From the NCBI GenBank assembly GCA_025360265.1, contig JANYCP010000344.1, forward strand, positions 1 to 5,597: DNA of 5,597 bases, given 5' to 3'. The notes below the pieces were generated by a model. That model had not been told where the DNA came from. It saw only the letters and a list, made by a program, of their open reading frames with translations, and ran no database searches. Both the position numbers and the translations under genes were made by a program. This document shows positions 1 through 5,597 of the stretch, in pieces; within the stretch, counting starts at the first letter, position 1, and each line of letters opens with the position of its first letter. Origin of the DNA: Gemmatimonadota bacterium. Its GTDB lineage: Bacteria > Gemmatimonadota > Gemmatimonadetes > Gemmatimonadales > GWC2-71-9.

Positions 1-1
1 G

Positions 2-55
2 GGTGGGCTCACTGGCCACCTGGTTGCCGATGGGTTTCTCGACGCGTTCCGGCTG
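2..55 (+). repeat. First copy of a diverged internal protein repeat (GGLTGH unit) in the TamB-like protein
   Basis: The first 18 codons read GGLTGHLVADGFLDAFRL. A matching segment, GGLTGHVIANGTLDSLEL, begins at 455, which is 151 residues later. Eleven of 18 residues are identical, while the DNA is clearly diverged, mostly at third positions. This fits the tandem beta-repeat build of AsmA/TamB-like proteins. It also shows that the coding frame is already inside the repeat array at the window edge, so the GTG at 65 is not the start. Confidence 0.6.
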
Positions 56-3000
56 GGCGGTGACGTGTTGTTTGTTGATGCCATGGTGAAGGGAACGCCG
101 ACATCGCATCTCCGCGTGGACGGCGTGATTCATTTTGGCGGCGAAGCTGGCGCCGTGTTCGAGCAGTACCACTTGAACCAGTCGACAATTGCCCTGGGCA
201 CCGTGCAACGCCTGGTTCCTTCGGTAGTCATTCCGGGTGAGCTGCACCTCAACGGGCAACTCGATGGTCCGTGGCTGAACGCGCATTTCGGTGGGACTGC
301 GGAGCACCTCGCGCCTGATGGCTCGCTATCACGCATGATCGGCAACGTACGGATCGACGCCCGCGGCAATGTGTTGGGCTTGGCACTCGATGCCGACTTC
401 GACCAACTCTCGTTTGCAGCACTGCGTTCGGGGTATCCCACCCTTCCTGCGCGCGGTGGCCTGACCGGACACGTGATCGCTAACGGGACGCTCGATTCAC
501 TCGAACTCCATGCGAATCTCGCTGGCGAGATCGGCACGATCAGCGCCAATGGTCGGGTCAAGGTGAACGCACCACACTACGGCGCCGATTCACTCATCGT
601 TGACATGCAGCGCCTCGACATGGAGGCGGTGCTGGACACGGGAACATCGACGGCGCTCAACGGTCGGGTGATGTTCCGCGGCGTAGTTGATAGCGGCAAG
701 GCGCCGCGGGGCGTGGTGGTCGTCGCGCTCGATCGCTCGCGTTTTGGTGGTGCCACGGTCGATGCCGTGACCGGCACCGTGCACGCCGATCACGGCATGC
801 TCACCGTGGACAGCGGTACGGTGGTATGGAGCGCTGGCCGAGTGGATGCACAGGGCACGCTGGGGTGGACCGCTCCCGACTCGGGGCTACTTACGCTGCG
901 AGCCTCGGCGACGTCGCTCGCGCCGTTTGACTCGCTCGTGCGGGCATTTACCGGGCTGACTGTCGACACGCTGCATCCCCGTTCGCTCGACGGCGCGGCG
1001 ACGGCGTCGCTGCAGCTCGCCGGCGCACTCAACACCTATGCTATTGCCGGCACCGTCAACGCCACGCGCGTCGTGCTTGACAGCTGGCATGCCCGTGCCA
1101 TCAACGCACGCATTCGCGCCGACTCGCTCGGACAGCGGGGTGTGGCGGTGGACGGAACGATTGACACCGTTGGCGTCGGCGACCATGTCGCTGATGCGGT
1201 GCACCTGGTGCTTGGCGGCACGATGGATTCGCTGCTCATCTCTGGCAGCGCTGCGATGACCGCGTTGCACGGCAATGGTGGCGGCTCGTGGATCCGGCGC
1301 ACGAACGGCTCGATCATCAAGCTCGATTCGGTGGCGCTGCACTTTCCTCACCAGGATTGGGGGCTGGTGCGGCCTGCTCGAATGTCACTGATGAAGGGAC
1401 AGTTGTCGTTTCTGGACACGCTGCGCTTGCGCAGTCCTGATGGTGCCGGCGATGTCCGGATCAGCGGGGCAATGCCGGGTGATACGCCGGGTCGGCTCGA
1501 CGCCCGAATCCAGGGTCTGGCGTTGCTCGATGTCTTCGGCGTGCTTGATCGGGACTCCACCGCACTTGATGGCATCGCGTCGCTTGACCTGCTGCTGGCC
1601 GGCACGCGCGAATCTCCGACCATGGTCGGCACCGCGTCGGTCACGAGTCCGGTGCTCGGTGATATCCACGCACCGTCGGTCCTGGCGACGTTCGACTACG
1701 CCAATCAGCGGCTGCACGCCAACGCCTCGCTCTGGCGCACCGGCGTGAAGGTGCTCGACGGCGCTGCCACGTTGCCGCTCGATCTTTCATTCAACGCTCG
1801 GCAAACCCGAAAGGTCGCCGGCCCATTGCAGATCCGTGCTGCCGCCGACTCGGTCGACATGGTGATCCTCGGTGCGCTGATGCCGGCGATCTCCAATCCG
1901 ACCGGGTTCATGAAGCTCGATCTGCGCGGCAGCGGTACCTGGCAGTCGCCATTGCTCGAGGGCCTGGTCGCCGTTCATGATGGTGCGATGTCGGTTCCGT
2001 CGCTCAACGTACGATACGCGCCGATCAACGGCGTGGCGCGCTTCGTCAAGGATTCGTTGGTGATCGATTCGCTGGTGGTGGGGAATGCCGACGGACAATT
2101 GCGGGCGAGTGGCGGCTTCCGCTTCCGCGAGCTCTCCGGCCCGACCATGAAACTCGGGCTGAGCGCGAGCGAATTTCTTGCCATGGATGTCCCGTCGTTT
2201 CTGACCATGCGAGCGACGGGCGAGGTGGAGCTGACTGGCTCACTCCTGCAACCGGTGATGACCGGTGAAGACGTGTTGATCAGTCGAAGCGTCCTCTACT
2301 TCGCCGACCTGATCACGAAGAACGTGATCAACCTCGAAGATCCGCAGTACGCTTCCCTGATCGATACGCTTGCACTTCGTCGCCGTGGGCTCGGCAACCA
2401 GTTCTCCAACCGGTTTCTCGACTCGCTCCGGATCAACGGACTGGGACTGCGCATCGGCAACGACGTCTGGCTGCGCTCGAGCGAGTCAAACATCCAGCTC
2501 GACGGCTTGCTGCGAGTCAACAAGATTCGGCGCCAGTACCTGCTCTCTGGTGACCTCAATGCAACCCGCGGGACCTATGCGCTGAAGTACGGCGTCATTT
2601 CGAGAGACTTTACCGTTGATCAGGGAAAGGTTTCCTACTTTGGTACGGCGGATCTTGATGCCAACCTGAGTATCCAGGCGCACCACCAGGTGCGAACCAT
2701 TGACGGTGACGATTTCAACGTTGTCGCCGTGATCACTGGCACGATCAAAACGCCCAAGGTCACCTTGTCCTCGCCGGGACGGACGCTGTCCGAGCGCGAC
2801 CTGGTGTCGTACGTGCTCTTCGGTCGATCGGAATTCCAGGTGTCGGGCGGCGCCCAGCAGGGTGCAGGAGCGAGTCTGGTGACCGCCGCACTCGGTGTGC
2901 TGGGACAGGAGTACTCGCGGCACGTCGTGAACAGCGGCGGATTCGCACCAACGACGCTGACGATTCGTCCAGGTGCATCGAGCGGCAACGCGTTGAATGG

Positions 3001-3265
3001 CGTCACCCAGCTTGCTGCAGGCTGGCAACTCGGGCCGAGCTGGTTCGTTACCGTGGACGCCGGGCTCTGTTTCTCCGGTCAGGCTTCGGGAATTCAGAGC
3101 CGCAATTTCGGCGCATCACTGGAATACCGGCTCAATCGAGAATTCCGCATTCAGGCTGCGGCCGAACCGGTACAAACCTGCATCGGCAATCGGGCCGCCG
3201 ACGTCTTCACGACGCTCAATCGCTATCAGCTCGGCGGCAACCTGCTCTGGAGCAAGAACTACTAA
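2..3265 (+). CDS. tamB: TamB-family translocation/assembly (DUF490) protein, 5' partial
   Basis: This is the C-terminal 1087 residues of a large TamB-like protein; the frame is open to the left edge, so the N-terminal inner-membrane anchor and true start are missing. E. coli TamB is about 1260 residues. The family is anchored in the inner membrane, spans the periplasm as a lipid-binding beta-taco, and works with an Omp85 partner in outer-membrane protein assembly and/or phospholipid transport. The visible part is short amphipathic beta-strands rich in G, D, S and T, with recurrent G-hydrophobic strand-turn-P-hydrophobic-G units. The conserved C-terminal domain runs from about residue 738 to the end. 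It includes the typical stretch ending in TLSSPGRTLSERD, then LVSYVLFGRS (residues about 926-943), and finishes with beta-strands and the aromatic C-terminus LLWSKNY. The only two cysteines lie near the C-terminus. It is directly followed by the lipid kinase. Family assignment is strong; the precise cargo is unknown and the gene symbol denotes family only. Confidence 0.9.
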   Translation, partial: GGLTGHLVADGFLDAFRLGGDVLFVDAMVKGTPTSHLRVDGVIHFGGEAGAVFEQYHLNQSTIALGTVQRLVPSVVIPGELHLNGQLDGPWLNAHFGGTAEHLAPDGSLSRMIGNVRIDARGNVLGLALDADFDQLSFAALRSGYPTLPARGGLTGHVIANGTLDSLELHANLAGEIGTISANGRVKVNAPHYGADSLIVDMQRLDMEAVLDTGTSTALNGRVMFRGVVDSGKAPRGVVVVALDRSRFGGATVDAVTGTVHADHGMLTVDSGTVVWSAGRVDAQGTLGWTAPDSGLLTLRASATSLAPFDSLVRAFTGLTVDTLHPRSLDGAATASLQLAGALNTYAIAGTVNATRVVLDSWHARAINARIRADSLGQRGVAVDGTIDTVGVGDHVADAVHLVLGGTMDSLLISGSAAMTALHGNGGGSWIRRTNGSIIKLDSVALHFPHQDWGLVRPARMSLMKGQLSFLDTLRLRSPDGAGDVRISGAMPGDTPGRLDARIQGLALLDVFGVLDRDSTALDGIASLDLLLAGTRESPTMVGTASVTSPVLGDIHAPSVLATFDYANQRLHANASLWRTGVKVLDGAATLPLDLSFNARQTRKVAGPLQIRAAADSVDMVILGALMPAISNPTGFMKLDLRGSGTWQSPLLEGLVAVHDGAMSVPSLNVRYAPINGVARFVKDSLVIDSLVVGNADGQLRASGGFRFRELSGPTMKLGLSASEFLAMDVPSFLTMRATGEVELTGSLLQPVMTGEDVLISRSVLYFADLITKNVINLEDPQYASLIDTLALRRRGLGNQFSNRFLDSLRINGLGLRIGNDVWLRSSESNIQLDGLLRVNKIRRQYLLSGDLNATRGTYALKYGVISRDFTVDQGKVSYFGTADLDANLSIQAHHQVRTIDGDDFNVVAVITGTIKTPKVTLSSPGRTLSERDLVSYVLFGRSEFQVSGGAQQGAGASLVTAALGVLGQEYSRHVVNSGGFAPTTLTIRPGASSGNALNGVTQLAAGWQLGPSWFVTVDAGLCFSGQASGIQSRNFGASLEYRLNREFRIQAAAEPVQTCIGNRAADVFTTLNRYQLGGNLLWSKNY
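455..508 (+). repeat. Second copy of the GGLTGH internal protein repeat
   Basis: This is the partner of the segment at 2-55, in the same frame and spaced by 453 bases. It starts GGLTGH, keeps the A-x-G-x-LD core and ends in a strand (LEL) leading into the next beta-segment. It is a protein-level repeat, not a recent DNA duplication. Confidence 0.6.
3249..3252 (+). promoter_or_regulatory. Possible Shine-Dalgarno (GGAG) for the lipid kinase, inside the tamB 3' end
   Basis: GGAG sits 13 bases before the GTG start at 3266, within the last codons of the TamB-like gene. The spacing is longer than the usual 5-9 bases, so initiation may rely mainly on ribosomes that have just terminated at the adjoining TAA. 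Confidence 0.35.
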
Positions 3266-4171
3266 GTGGCGAAGGCACTGCTTATTGCCAACCCGGCCGC
3301 GGCGCGAACCGACGGTGGAGTGATTCGCGAAATCGAGCGGGTATTCAACACTGCAGGGTGGCAGGTCGAGACTTTAGCGACAGGGGGCCCGGGCGACGCG
3401 CGGCAGTTCGCCGAGTACGGGGTCCAGGACGGGGTCGATGTGGTGGCCGTGCTCGGCGGTGACGGCACCATCATGCAGGCGGCTGCGGGACTGGTCGGGA
3501 CCGAGGTTCCGCTGGGGATCTTGCCAGGTGGCACCGGCAATCAGCTTGCCGGAAACCTGCGGCTCTCGTTCAATCCGGTGCGGGCAGCGCGGGCCCTGGT
3601 GAGCGGTACGCCTCGGGCCTTCGACCTTGGCCGCATCGAGCGACCAGACGGCGACCACTATTTCGCGGTGGCTGGCGGTGCCGGGCTCGACGCGCGTGTC
3701 ATGGCGAGTACCCAATCGGCGAACAAGCGGCGCTGGGGTCAGCTGGCGTATCTCGCGACCGCACTTCGGATGCTCTCCGAAGCCCCGAGTGTCTTGTTCC
3801 GGATCGAGGCTGACGGCGTGGTGAATGAGTTCGAGGCGTGCATGGTGATGATCGCCAATTGCGGCGAGATCGTGCCGCCGCTCGTCAGGCTGGGCGAGGG
3901 GATCACCCCGTATGATGGTATGCTCGACCTGATCGCGATCAAGGCGCATTCGGTGGGTGGCGGTGTGCGTGCGCTTTGGCAGGTGGCTCGGCAGACGAAG
4001 GGTGTGTACGGCGAATCGGTGTTCGCCGCCCGCTTTCGCGGTGCGCAGATCAAGGTCGAGACACCCAATGGAGAGCAGCCCGTGGAACTCGATGGCGAAA
4101 TGGCGGGATCGACACCTTTCGTTGCGACCGTCGTGCCGGGCGCGATCCGGCTGATTCATCCGAAGGGGTAA
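3266..4171 (+). CDS. Diacylglycerol kinase-family (DAGK_cat fold, YegS/DgkB-like) lipid kinase
   Basis: This 301-residue protein matches the usual length of bacterial ATP-dependent lipid kinases, which phosphorylate diacylglycerol or a related lipid (DgkB makes phosphatidic acid) at the cytoplasmic face of the inner membrane. In order: N-terminal strand with ANP (residues 8-10), nucleotide-binding GGDGT (64-68), PGGTGNQLAGNL (87-98), GGAGLDA (137-143), PYDGMLDL (215-222, the C-lobe metal-site loop), and ELDGE (274-278), whose Asp276 corresponds to the catalytic base of DgkB/YegS. All core motifs are present. The nucleotide loop is of the GTGN-x-LA-x-NL type rather than the commoner GTxNDFAR. 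The GTG at 3266 is the only sensible start: a TAA abuts it on the 5' side in the same frame, and the ANP strand begins a few residues later. There is no signal peptide or transmembrane segment, as expected. The lipid substrate cannot be told from sequence, and a polyprenol or sphingoid-like lipid is possible. Confidence 0.92.
   Translation: MAKALLIANPAAARTDGGVIREIERVFNTAGWQVETLATGGPGDARQFAEYGVQDGVDVVAVLGGDGTIMQAAAGLVGTEVPLGILPGGTGNQLAGNLRLSFNPVRAARALVSGTPRAFDLGRIERPDGDHYFAVAGGAGLDARVMASTQSANKRRWGQLAYLATALRMLSEAPSVLFRIEADGVVNEFEACMVMIANCGEIVPPLVRLGEGITPYDGMLDLIAIKAHSVGGGVRALWQVARQTKGVYGESVFAARFRGAQIKVETPNGEQPVELDGEMAGSTPFVATVVPGAIRLIHPKG
4162..4168 (+). promoter_or_regulatory. Weak, distant purine-rich RBS candidate (GAAGGGG) for the response regulator
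   Basis: GAAGGGG lies in the final codons of the lipid kinase, 18 bases before the ATG at 4187. That is too far for a standard Shine-Dalgarno, and the 15-base gap itself (4172-4186) has no purine-rich motif. The ATG is nevertheless fixed as the start, because the in-frame codon at 4169 is the kinase stop TAA and the receiver beta-1 strand begins at residue 4. Translation is probably coupled to the kinase. Confidence 0.3.
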
Positions 4172-4186
4172 CTTTGCACCGTATCC

Positions 4187-5539
4187 ATGACTGATTCCAT
4201 CCTCATCATTGATGATGACGTCACCGTGCTGCGCTCGCTCGGATCGTTCTTCGAGCAGCACGGCTGGGACGTGTATCGCGAGCTGAGTGGCGAGGCGGGG
4301 ATCACCACGTTTGAGCGGGCACTCACCGACGTCGTGGTTGTGGGGCTCAAGCTTCCGGGGATCGATGGCTTCGAGGTACTCGACCGTCTTCGCGGCCGGG
4401 AAACCTCGGTGATTGTCCTCACGAGTGATGGTGATGTACCAACCGCCGTGCGGGCCATGCAGTCGGGCGCCGAAAATTTTCTCACCAAGCCAGTTGATCT
4501 CGCCCAGTTAAGAGTGACGGCCGACCGCGCCGTGGAAAAAATCCGGCTCCGTCGCGTCAATCGTACGTTGATTGGCCAGAGTGCCACGGCTGAGGGCCTC
4601 GATGCACTGGGTGGATCGGCGCTGATGCGTGAAGTGGCCCGACAGGTCACGCTGCTGGCCCACAGTGATCGCAGTGCGGTGTTGCTGCAGGGCGAACCAG
4701 GCACGGGGAAGCGGTGGACCGCCCGCCTGCTGCACGATGTGTCACCACGAGGAGCTGCGCCGTTCATTGAGTTGGCGTGCGGCGCTGGTGATGCGGCGTG
4801 GCTCGAGGCAGAGCTGTTCGGCCGCGAAGGCGCGTCTGGCGGAGAGGCGGCCGGCGATCGTCGGTCGGGACTGGTTGAGGTGGCCGACGGCGGGTCGCTC
4901 TTTCTCGACGAGATTACCGATCTACCGCTCGAATTGCAGGCGAAGCTCGTGTCCTTGCTCGAGACCCGAGCGTTTCGCCGAACCGGCGGCACCCGCGAGA
5001 TCCCGGTCGATGTGCGCGTCATTGCGTCGAGTGCCCGTCCACTGGCACCGGCCGTGGAGGCCGGCAAGTTCCGCCAGGACTTTTGCTACATGCTCGACGT
5101 CATGCCGGTCACGCTGCCGCCACTGCGCGAGCGTTCACGTGACGACTTTCTCGGCCTCATCCGTCGCTTCCTCAAGGAACTGGGGCCGGCCAACCCGGGC
5201 GCCCCGGCGCGGCTGTCCGACGAGGCGCTTGACCGCTTGCTGAAGCACGCGTGGCCGGGCAATTTGAGCGAGCTGCACAACGTGCTGGAACGGGCGCTCC
5301 TGCTGGCGCGCGGCAGCGAAGCCGTCGGCGTGGAACATCTGCCGGCCGAATTTCGCGGCCGCGTCGGCACAGCACTTGATCGCCGACACACGCCACTCAC
5401 GCTGGAAGAATTGGAGCGCATGCACATCGACCGCACGCTCAAGCATCACGGTGGCAACCGCACGCACGCCGCGATCGAACTCGGCATTTCACGCGCAACC
5501 TTGATCGCCAAGATCAAGCGGTACGCGATCCCCGGCTGA
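4187..5539 (+). CDS. NtrC-architecture response regulator with degenerate receiver and AAA+ domains
   Basis: The 450-residue protein has the full NtrC layout. The receiver (about 1-120) keeps the acidic pocket D9-D10-D11, T79 and K101, but the phospho-acceptor position in VVVVGLKLPGIDG is Gly53, not Asp. The AAA+ domain (about 143-375) has intact Walker A GEPGTGKR (169-176) and Walker B LFLDE (D241, E242). However, GAFTGA reads GASGGE (215-220), the glutamate-switch Asn (PspF N64) is Ala197, sensor I Thr-Asn is Ser282-Ala283, the second arginine finger (PspF R168) is Met302, and the sensor II Arg (PspF R227) is Ser361. Arg265 and Arg296 (PspF R131 and R162) remain. The C-terminal Fis-type helix-turn-helix (about 405-448, with GGNRTHAAIELGISRATL) is well conserved. 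I infer a DNA-binding regulator that probably neither receives phosphate nor activates sigma-54 polymerase. A sigma-70 activator or repressor, as for HupR or TyrR which also lack a standard GAFTGA, is the leading alternative. It sits 15 bases after the kinase gene; no histidine kinase is visible. Confidence 0.92.
   Translation: MTDSILIIDDDVTVLRSLGSFFEQHGWDVYRELSGEAGITTFERALTDVVVVGLKLPGIDGFEVLDRLRGRETSVIVLTSDGDVPTAVRAMQSGAENFLTKPVDLAQLRVTADRAVEKIRLRRVNRTLIGQSATAEGLDALGGSALMREVARQVTLLAHSDRSAVLLQGEPGTGKRWTARLLHDVSPRGAAPFIELACGAGDAAWLEAELFGREGASGGEAAGDRRSGLVEVADGGSLFLDEITDLPLELQAKLVSLLETRAFRRTGGTREIPVDVRVIASSARPLAPAVEAGKFRQDFCYMLDVMPVTLPPLRERSRDDFLGLIRRFLKELGPANPGAPARLSDEALDRLLKHAWPGNLSELHNVLERALLLARGSEAVGVEHLPAEFRGRVGTALDRRHTPLTLEELERMHIDRTLKHHGGNRTHAAIELGISRATLIAKIKRYAIPG
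4829..4846 (+). other. Codons at the GAFTGA (sigma-54 contact) position, altered to GASGGE
   Basis: Following ELFG-RE (residues 209-214), where sigma-54 activators have H-E-(K/A)-GAFTGA, this protein has GASGGE and then an Ala/Gly-rich segment before RRSGLVEVADGG. The Phe and Thr that contact sigma-54 in PspF (F85, T86) are replaced by Ser217 and Gly218. The flanking family landmarks on both sides align cleanly, so the loop is altered, not misplaced. Confidence 0.8.
5447..5530 (+). other. Fis-type helix-turn-helix DNA-binding motif of the regulator
   Basis: Residues 421-448 contain the family pattern GGNRT-x-AA-x-x-LGISR-x-TL-x-x-K-I-K. The turn is around Gly433 and the recognition helix is ISRATLIAKI. 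It is as well conserved as in functional NtrC-family regulators, in contrast to the upstream domains of the same protein. Confidence 0.85.
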
Positions 5540-5597
5540 TGGCCGCTTCGACCCAGCGACCGTCGCTCGTCGAGCGGGACGCGATGATCTGTCGCGC
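5539..5597 (+). CDS. Start of an unidentified downstream gene, 3' partial
   Basis: An ATG at 5539 overlaps the regulator's TGA by one base (TGATG), a classic sign of translational coupling. The frame stays open to the window end, giving 19 codons: MAASTQRPSLVERDAMICR. There is no Shine-Dalgarno of note upstream, consistent with re-initiation by terminating ribosomes. Too little is visible to assign a family. The S-L-V-E-R-D pattern could begin a helical cytoplasmic protein such as a sigma-factor region, but this is a guess. There is no signal peptide. The call as a gene rests on the stop/start overlap and the continued absence of stops. Confidence 0.5.
   Translation, partial: MAASTQRPSLVERDAMICR

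Noticed and set aside
65..67. GTG at 65 as the start of the TamB-like protein
   Set aside because: The frame is open back to base 2 and the upstream codons match an internal repeat found again at 455. The family also has an N-terminal membrane anchor, absent here, so the gene continues to the left.
2486..3028. 180-codon minus-strand open frame opposite the TamB C-terminal domain
   Set aside because: It has no motif or plausible start context, and the plus strand carries the conserved TamB domain.
3263..3268. Programmed stop read-through giving a TamB-kinase fusion
   Set aside because: TAA is the least leaky stop. A fusion would place a cytoplasmic kinase on the periplasmic C-terminus of TamB, and no recoding structure is evident.
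4172..4186. A separate promoter or terminator between the kinase and regulator genes
   Set aside because: The gap is only 15 bases with no inverted repeat, T-tract or promoter-like elements.
3374..4261. 295-codon open frame on the minus strand opposite the lipid kinase
   Set aside because: The translation is rich in His, Arg and Asp with no family motif, and it lies opposite all the kinase motifs. It is a codon-bias artefact.
4343..4345. Sequencing error as the explanation for Gly53
   Set aside because: GGG differs from GAC/GAT by two bases, the frame is intact on both sides, and several independent key residues elsewhere in the protein are also replaced.
4156..5067. 303-codon open frame on the minus strand opposite the regulator
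   Set aside because: It is an antisense shadow of a GC-rich gene: low-complexity Ser/Arg/Pro-rich translation with no recognisable domain, lying opposite well-conserved receiver and AAA+ motifs.
4629..5243. 204-codon plus-strand open frame in another phase within the regulator
   Set aside because: The translation is Arg/Cys/Ser-rich without domains, while the overlapping frame encodes the AAA+ core.
1..5597. CRISPR array, tRNA/rRNA, insertion sequence or prophage elements
   Set aside because: No spaced direct repeats, terminal inverted repeats, RNA-gene landmarks or transposase motifs were seen. The window is almost entirely explained by the collinear genes.

Overview
The window is GC-rich, densely coding bacterial DNA. 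All recognisable genes lie on the + strand and are almost touching: a TamB-family protein cut by the left edge (2-3265), a diacylglycerol/sphingosine-kinase-fold lipid kinase (3266-4171), an NtrC-architecture response regulator (4187-5539), and the first 19 codons of an unidentified gene (from 5539). The TamB gene implies a Gram-negative, double-membrane organism. The TamB C-terminus, the kinase variant and the gene order remind me of Gemmatimonadota, but that is a weak inference from memory, not a search result. There is no RNA gene, mobile element, CRISPR array or terminator that I can support, and no gap longer than 15 bases between genes.

Layout: 2-3265 encodes the last 1087 residues of a large periplasm-spanning beta-rich protein. 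Its stop TAA is followed with no gap, and in the same frame, by the GTG start of the 301-residue lipid kinase. After 15 bases comes the 450-residue regulator. Its TGA overlaps the ATG of the next gene by one base (TGATG). This packing looks like one transcription unit. TamB-like proteins are known to help move phospholipids between the two membranes and/or assemble outer-membrane proteins. The lipid kinase would phosphorylate a membrane lipid at the inner membrane, so the first two genes form a plausible envelope-lipid pair.

The most notable object is the regulator. It keeps the full receiver, AAA+ and Fis-type helix-turn-helix layout, but read against NtrC/PspF it has lost the signature residue of nearly every activation step. 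The phospho-acceptor Asp is Gly53. The sigma-54-contacting GAFTGA loop reads GASGGE. The glutamate-switch Asn is Ala197, sensor I Thr-Asn is Ser-Ala, the second arginine finger is Met302, and the sensor II Arg is Ser361. Walker A, Walker B and the DNA-binding helix-turn-helix are intact. I infer a phosphorylation-independent, sigma-54-independent DNA-binding regulator (a 'pseudo-enhancer-binding protein') encoded with envelope-lipid genes.
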